Origin: Oscheius sp. JU75
Lineage: Eukaryota > Nematoda > Chromadorea > Rhabditida > Rhabditidae
DNA length: 64,000 nucleotides
Direction: 5' to 3'
Assembly: GCA_037178855.1 (NCBI GenBank)
Contig: JASJZC010000004.1
Location: 3,100,001-3,164,000 of the forward strand
Position numbers and translations under genes: made by a program. The notes under the pieces are model-generated. The model saw nothing but the letters and a program-made list of their open reading frames with translations, ran no database searches and was not told the origin of the DNA. This document shows, in pieces, positions 57,958 through 64,000 of this stretch (position 1 is the first letter of the stretch; each line of letters begins with the position of its first letter).

Positions 57958-60900
57958 TCAGATATGAACAAGTGATACGGGACGACTTCCACGCTGTATG
58001 TAGTGGATTTGATTGAGGAAGTTGGCTCTTTCCCCCGGACTTCGGAAACTGATACAGAAACCAGGATGCTTCTCTATGAAGCTGCTGTTTTCCACGAAGA
58101 AGGTGAGACAAAAAGCAAATGGAGCCTGAAACATTTGTTTAGTTGGAGGACGAAGTTACGCAATCACGTATTTTCTAGCCAAAAAACTGAAATGATACCT
58201 TTCTCGAGGGCTCGGAGCCTGTAAACCAAACAGTTTTATCCAGTTGCCATTCCCTCTGCTTCTTCTCGTTTTTGAAGGCGACAACCCTCTCTCCTTCGTC
58301 AATTTTGAGCTCCATTGACTTGAAACTTTTCGAATCTTGATCGGCCATTTTTACTTTGCCACTGAAGCTAGACTGAAAGAACAAAATGTTTACATGACGG
58401 AAAACAACAGACTAACCATATTATCGGGTGTAATCGGCACAGAGGTATCTTTGTCGAAGAGCAGATATCCGTCATGGCATTTCCATGTAATCCACCGATT
58501 GATTACGATATCCGAAAGACGTTCACCGTCGAAAAGACGTCGCGAAAGGGCACCGCCACGAACCATCTAAGTTTGAGCAGGAATTGTTTACAGAAACCAA
58601 ATTCTTACCTCAAACAGACCGTATTTTCCATCGGAAGGGGCATCAAAACCCCGTTTGGCCACAGCTTCCCGACATGCTTCCTCAGCGGCCAGAGTAGCTT
58701 TAACATTGAAGGCGCAGTTGTCTCGCTCCCAAATGTGGATTGGAATCAGAAGACAATCCGTTCGAGGCGCCTTATGATGTGGAGTCATGCACTTCTGGGC
58801 TTCTTCTATCATAACACGGCTCAGTTCTTCTCGGGATGTGGCCTAAAATAAAGACAACTGAGGTAAGCTAGCGGACAGCCCTTCAAATCTGTCATTCACC
58901 TTGAAGCTACGATGTTCTGACAACTTTTATCCCGTTGCTTTCTATTTTTCTATGTTACTGTCTGCCTCTATAACAAAGAACAAATGGGGAACTACTTTTT
59001 TCAACAAAAAATCTACAAGTCCTCCTGCTTCTTCTAAACATAAACGGGGGTATTGGAAAGAGCAGCCTATTGGGCAAACTCGGCTACTTTTTCAGGCGAT
59101 ATCCCTTAGAGGTTAAAGGGACCGTCACTATATCTTCTAGAGTCTACACAGATTAACTGCTATCTGGCTGCTACTTGCCCCTAGTATTCTCGCTGTGGAA
59201 TATACCAACGAAACCAGTTCAAACGGATGTCTACTGGAAAAGGGCAACTGTTGGTCGGAATGGTCACCGTGCACTCTCACCTGTAGACAACACGAAGCAA
59301 ACACGGATTTTAACAAGAAGTAGCGAATATGGACGTGCATCGAGAAACGTACTAACTATACGGGACAGCTGGCTCAAATCGCGGAGTGCGATCACAAAGT
59401 ACCATTGTGTCTGTGGCAAGAGGACGATTTGACACAGATCTCCACACTCACGATCACTCGCTTCAGCGTCTTAGCCGTCGTCTTCACACTGGTTGTTATT
59501 CCGACTGTGGCCATTAGTAAGTTTTTGTAACAAATATCTCTGGACACACTTTCATCTGCTCATGCCGTCGACGAAGAGAGCGAAGTCGGGACCGACTTAT
59601 TGTGGGAAACAAAGAAAAGAGATCTAGCGCTCATTGGGAACAATACTACTTTGTCTGACAGTCACCTAAATAAGTGCTTACCTCGAAAATGGTGTTGTAG
59701 TTTTTGATGAGAAAAGCAATGACAGAAATTTGGTTAGAATTCTCCACGAAACATGGCCCTTCTTCCGACTCGGTATGGAACAAAGAGGCTCCAAAGATCT
59801 TTGCCAAGTTTTCGACACTGGCCCTGTTTTTGTCAGCATGATTCGTCACATCCCTAAAATGAAAAGGTTTCAGCTGCCAAAAAGGGATCTACGAGAGATG
59901 GGACATCAGCTTCCTCAACGTGTTGTAGTGGACGTAATGTAGGTTTGTGAGGCATTGACCTAGGTCCGCAACCTTCTCCGATGTGGCTGCTTCTTCTTTG
60001 ACGATATTGAAGAGTGTAGATTGAATGTCGTGACTGATAAGTGGAGTAGAAAGACGACGGAAGAATTGGCGAAGCACATCGGCAACAGCATAGGCTGTCT
60101 CGTCAGTTGTTGGTTTCAGATGGACTCCAGGGGCATCTAGGTTGCTATGAATTGTACAAGAAAGGCTCAAACCTTTATTCAACTTTGCGAAGATGTCCTT
60201 GGCCTCGGCTATCTTACCATTTCTTCTATAAATCCCCTCCGATTCCATGCCGTAGGCAGCCACAAAACGAATGCATTTATCGACAATCTGAACATGATTT
60301 GCAAAAATGTATTTGTAAACACCGACGATAGGAACGTTGTCGCCTGTAAGACGATACTCATCCAAGCTCGATGCCGGTCTCAACAAAACTTCATTGATGA
60401 CTTCTTGCCACAGATTCGTGCTCCACTCATCGTCGCATTCGATGTAAAGAGAACTGCAATTTCTTGTTTATTCGAAAAAGTATAAAGCACGTTACCATCC
60501 TTCGAGAACCAGGATGAAAGGTCCGCGATGATTTTTTTTCTTCACCAGCTGACACCATTGTTCCTTTTCGATTTTCTCTCGGATTGACAAAACTTTCCGA
60601 ATGTCCAACTCGTAGATGGTATCCGGCGAAGAAAGGATGAAATAGTGCAAAGATCGCCCAAGGATTCCTCCCGAAGCCGATTGCCATTCAGAAGCAGTTC
60701 CTTGTCGTAGATAAAAAGTTCCACAAGTGGTTAGACTATCGACGGAGCTTCGAAGAGCATTGAACTGGGTCAACCAGCACTGAAAATTAGTTTATTGGGG
60801 TTGTCTACAAACAAGCCTCGGACAGGACCAGAGACCAATTGTCGCGACCGTCCTCCACATTGAAGATGACATGTTTTTGTGATTCGAGCTCGTTTAGACG

Positions 60901-62686
60901 TATAGAAATTGTGTCAGCAGTTCGACTGATCAGGCGACATCCAGTTAATTGGTACGGCCCGCACAAGTACTCTTCTGTCTGCAAAGTCATTTCCTTATAA
61001 AGAGGAAAAAGAATAACCTCGTCATCTTCGTGGAACGAAAGATGCATATTCTTCAGTCTAGCATGAGCACGTTTTCTTTCCTTCTTTCCGACATGAATGT
61101 GCACAAAACCAAAGAAGGAAACTGCAACACCCTCTGCTTCTTGTTCCTCGTTCTCCATGTCACAGATTGTAATATCTCCTTGGAGAGTACATTCGTGTTC
61201 AGAAGCATCAATAAGAGGGCCGCAATCAGGAGCCAGTACATAATCGTCTCTGGAGCAAATGGAATGAATATTCAACTGAAAATACCTTTTAGGCGGAGGA
61301 GTGTAGTCGTTGTAAGATTTGCGACAAGTTGTTGGAGGAGATAGCGGTTTCATGTCGAACAAATTACGAGAAGAAATCTCCGAATTGAGTTCAGATTCCG
61401 TCTGTACAAGCGCCATTGTTGAACTGTCGTCGTCGTCTTCCGTCTCACTCAAATTGATGTTTCTGCAAAAGATGGAAATGGGTAGCACAATCTGGCTAGT
61501 GAACAACGTTGTTTTCTCCAGGCAATATTTTTTTTCAACTTTGATTTGATATGAAACGTTACGGTTGCCGCCAAGTGGGAACTAACCCCGATGAGTCATT
61601 ATCATCGATGCGTGACCGCTTTTGCAAATAGGTTGACTACCTCCTAGAGGTAAAGAACAAACTCGCGCAAGTAAGCCCAAAGACTAGTAGAAGACTCACG
61701 AATCAGTAACAGGATGTGAAGAATAGAAACCCGATTCGTTCGACGAAGAAATGGCCAGCTCACGATATTTTTGAAGAGTCATGTAGGCTGCATTTTCGAT
61801 CAATTTGGGGCTCACTTCGAGCGGTTTTCTGCAAAATGACTAGATGTTTCGGCACCGAAAATGACGCATCCTTTGAATGTTTACATTTAGCTCCAATGAA
61901 ACTTTCAACGTTAAACGGCTACATTATTAAACAGAACTGAGAAAGATCGACCTTCCTCCCTGAGAAGTCTTTGAGCCTAAGAGTTATTACCAGCTCTCTG
62001 ACAACATTACTTTTAACAAGATATACCTTTCCGGAGCGGAATGAAATTCCTCGAAAGAGTCCATAGGCACAATATGATTAAGATGAAGTGGACGAGGAGG
62101 AACCGGTGGCAAGGGCACAGGCTTGTCGGCTCTGAACACATTTTCCGGAAGGACTGGAGCTATTCTCGACGGCTGAAAAATTCAGCATTAATGTAGTTCT
62201 GCAGAAAAACTTACCGGAGAGCAGTTCGGCTGAGTAGAAGTCGTAGTTGTTGAAGTTGAAGGCTCAGGCGACGACTGTTTCTGCAGAAAACAATATGAAA
62301 TTGCACAAAAATGATCTACGATATTCCATCCAGCTGGAGGAGGCGGTCTTGCAGGCACACCAGTAGGCGATTCTCGAGGTGGTTTGGGTGGCGGATTTCC
62401 TAACTCGCGGATTGTTATTTACGAAGAAAGACGAAAAAACCTGGTGATATCAGTGTCGGATAAACAGAACTTTTCGTCGAGGGGACTTCTGTCTGTGTTC
62501 TTGTTGCAGTGTCCACTTCGAGCTGTAAAAAAGAATGTAACAAGCTTTCCGAAGACTCACAGTATTCAGATCATGGTCATTTCCGTTAATTTCGACCTTC
62601 CCACCATTCTGAACTGGTCGGCCGCAGTTTAGAAGTGTTCTCGGCTTTGGAATCGGTCCAGCATTTTTATGGTTCGGAACATACAT
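57958..62686 (-). CDS. ARAP-like RhoGAP with PH and RA domains, no ArfGAP domain
   Basis: A GTPase-activating protein for Rho-family GTPases. The N-terminus is proline-rich and likely SH3-binding (NPPPKPPRESPTGVPARPPP; VPLPPVPPRPLHLNHIVP). Next come an acidic linker (SETEDDDDSSTMALVQTES), PH domain 1 (GVAVSFFGFVHIHVGKKERK ... NWSLVLSEAC), PH domain 2 (GTFYLRQGTASEWQSASGGI ... FILVLEGW) and RhoGAP (VPIVGVYKYIFANHVQIVDK, CIRFVAAYGMESEGIYRRNG with the arginine-finger region, AVADVLRQFFRRLSTPLISH, NRASVENLAKIFGASLFHTE). An RA-like domain follows (TDCLLIPIHIWERDNCAFNV, KATLAAEEACREAVAKRG), then a C-terminal PH (DGYLLFDKDTSVPITPDNMS ... SFRSPGERANFLNQIHY). The RhoGAP-RA-PH order is that of ARAP proteins, but the Cys4 ArfGAP domain and SAM domain are absent. 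The start may lie slightly upstream of 62686. Confidence 0.85.
58952..59530 (+). CDS. Candidate nested gene: signal peptide, thrombospondin type-1 repeat, transmembrane segment
   Basis: Antisense within the largest intron of the RhoGAP gene (about 58845-59692). A proposed first exon (ATG 58952, MLL) splices near 59151 to give the signal-peptide-like LTAIWLLLAPSILA, then EYTNETSSNGCLLEKGNCWS. The TSP1 signature W-x2-W-x2-C-x3-C (CWSEWSPCTLTC) is exact, and downstream RIWTCIEKRTNYTGQLAQIA with ECDHKVPLC gives the remaining cysteines. A membrane span follows (FSVLAVVFTLVVIPTVAIS). An in-frame TAG at 59321-59323 separates the two halves; a 27-nt GC-AG intron (from gcaaacacgg to tag) would remove it and give canonical TSP1 spacing, but that is speculative. 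Either a real small membrane protein or a decaying pseudogene. Confidence 0.4.
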
Positions 62687-63053
62687 CTCGCAAATCCCTA
62701 GAAGCACATTGGCAAATCTGAAATGTCACGGAAAACTTCGTACTGAAAGACTAGAGAAAATGGTGAGCAAACATAGATCGGTCCTTCACAAATATGAAAA
62801 AGTACGCATGCTGACTCATTGCGGACTGCGTTCTGCAAGACGAGAAAAACCCACTCGGGAAGAACAAAACGCTGTCAAACAAATATAAGTGCGCACGAAC
62901 TAACACCTCGAGACCTCTAATAGCCTGTAATATTTAACTGCTCTTACTGGTAAAAATAAAGACACCACATCAAGAAAAATCGTTTATTTTACATGACCAA
63001 GAGGGTCACAATGTTGAAAATTTATGTACAGAATGGGATAGAAGAGAAGTAAA
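62687..63053. other. Spacer between sHSP and RhoGAP genes
   Basis: About 370 bp between same-strand genes; sHSP 3' UTR and RhoGAP 5' region. An additional 5' RhoGAP exon may lie here (acatttcag acceptor at about 62719, giving FANVLLGICEMYV in frame). Nothing else seen. Confidence 0.4.
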
Positions 63054-63602
63054 TTACTTCTGGTGTTCGATGGCGAGCTCTCTGCGGGCAGGAGCGATGA
63101 CGCCCTTCTTTTTGGCATCAATAACGAGATGACCATCGCGAGAGAGAGAAGTCTTGACGGCTGAAATAAAAACATCAATTTAGCATCTGAATAGACAACC
63201 ATCGAGGTCGACGTCCTCCGGAAGAGTCCATTTGCGAGTGAAGGAACGAGTCAGGTGAGAGTGATTGTCCTTCAGCTCGTGATGACCTTCGATAGCCAGA
63301 ATGCGGCCTTCGATATGGACCTTGATCTCTTCCGGCTTGTAGTGAGAAACCTGTAAAAAAAACTTTACAAAACAACTATGTACGAGATCTCACGTCCATC
63401 GAGACCTTGAACATCTCACGACTATTGACAACCTCGGAGCTGGTGGTGCCAACATCGAGGCTATCACTCGGATTTAGCCAATAGGGAGCTCCGCCGAAAG
63501 GAGCACTGAAAAACTCGTTTCCTTGACGGGGAAAGACAAAATTTACCGCATCATTTCGTCGAAGGCGCGGTTGAATCCACGGTGGGTAGGAATCATAGAC
63601 AT
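63054..63602 (-). CDS. Small heat-shock protein (alpha-crystallin/HSP20 family)
   Basis: An ATP-independent chaperone that binds unfolding proteins. ATG at 63602 follows a gttttcag acceptor by six bases. A short N-terminal arm (MSMIPTHRGFNRAFDEMMRA then PFGGAPYWLNPSDSLDVG) precedes the alpha-crystallin domain: EVVNSREMFKVSMDVSHYKP, EEIKVHIEGRILAIEGHHEL, HSHLTRSFTRKWTLPEDVDL and VKTSLSRDGHLVIDAKKKG, with the conserved A-x-x-x-DG-x-L motif (here S-L-S-R-D-G-H-L). The short C-terminal tail (VIAPARRELAIEHQK) contains an I-A-P rather than a strict I-x-I/V motif. About 140 residues, three exons. Typical of nematode HSP-12/16-type proteins. Confidence 0.93.
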
Positions 63603-64000
63603 GATAACTGAAAACAAGTATGAGTGGATCGTTTCGATTGTAAAAAAAAGATGAATAAGCGTTTAGCGACAAAGTATTCTGTTTGCAAAGCTTTGGAGAT
63701 GTCTTTTTCACTATTTTCTCGAAAAACAAAGCATGGAAAACTGGGAAAGGCTGCTTGAAAACACTGGGCGAGAATTTTAGGCTAGCAATTTTAGGCTTTT
63801 GGGCGAAGGCAAATTCGTTCCGAGATCTCAGATTTGCCTGATTTTCTGGAATTTGCATAAAGCGCGCGGACTACGGTCAATTTGAATTTTTTTCCAACTC
63901 TTTCTGTAAGTCTCAAGTTCTCGTCCCATCGAGAGGGCGTGTCTAATAGTCAGTCAGTGTCTCTATGCGATACATTATTACTGTTCTCTTTGTCTTCTCT
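63603..64000. promoter_or_regulatory. sHSP upstream region with weak heat-shock-element-like sites
   Basis: Upstream of the minus-strand sHSP gene. Two two-unit inverted NGAAN-type sites occur: ttctcgaa at 63716-63723 and ttctggaa at 63844-63851. A functional heat-shock element normally needs three or more units, so these are suggestive only. No other gene starts here within the window. Confidence 0.3.

Noticed and set aside
61319-61549. Plus-strand frames opposite the RhoGAP gene (for example 60949-61344 and 61319-61549).
   Set aside because: They are antisense shadows of PH-domain and acidic-linker exons on the minus strand.

Overview
This is a gene-dense stretch of a compact animal nuclear genome, most likely a nematode but not a close relative of Caenorhabditis. 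Protein-coding genes are split by many very short introns (about 36-60 nt, the clearest 36 nt), with GT donors and loosely conserved AG acceptors that only sometimes read TTTCAG. A splice acceptor with no matching upstream donor lies a few bases to about 30 bases before most start codons, as expected for spliced-leader trans-splicing. Two same-strand gene pairs are only 132-161 bp apart and look like operons. The animal gene set (SMAD4, UNC-51/ULK, THOC2, SLC30 zinc transporter, SWEET, MEIOC-like, BCKDHA, RMND1) and the closeness of the zinc transporter to the BCKDH E1-alpha gene (from memory also neighbours in C. elegans) fit a nematode; the phylum call remains an inference.

Layout. 1-4.1 kb: 5' part of an SLX4-like gene (minus), an unrecognised basic protein (plus), phosphomannomutase (minus). 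4.7-13.6 kb: kanadaptin followed by THOC2 (plus), a candidate operon; a tRNA-Pro(TGG) lies inside a THOC2 intron. 15-17 kb: co-SMAD. 17.5-18.8 kb: zinc transporter. 18.8-23.4 kb: mostly no supportable gene, with a near-perfect hairpin. 23.4-28.4 kb: small acidic protein, BCKDHA and RMND1 (all minus; the last two a candidate mitochondrial operon). 28.8-32.4 kb: two related fold-back elements flanking a chromo-like gene, the second carrying a further palindromic element inside it. 34-36.8 kb: coiled-coil protein and helix-turn-helix protein. 37.3-40.2 kb: zinc-finger/RS protein and NYN-domain RNase-like protein, tail to tail. 41.7-47.1 kb: UNC-51 kinase and DHHC palmitoyltransferase, tail to tail. 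48-51.3 kb: RAD9 and a SWEET sugar transporter, tail to tail. 52.4-63.6 kb (all minus): MEIOC-like protein, mitochondrial ribosomal protein S9, an ARAP-like RhoGAP without an ArfGAP domain (with a probable thrombospondin-repeat gene nested antisense in its largest intron), and a small heat-shock protein.

Functional themes: genome maintenance and meiosis (SLX4, RAD9, MEIOC), mRNA biogenesis and RNA metabolism (THOC2, zinc-finger protein, NYN protein), mitochondrial metabolism (BCKDHA, RMND1, MRPS9), signalling (SMAD4, ULK, RhoGAP). These are housekeeping or conserved animal genes, not a single pathway cluster. Gene spans run from start codon to stop codon; internal exon ends were worked out by eye and some may be off by a few bases.
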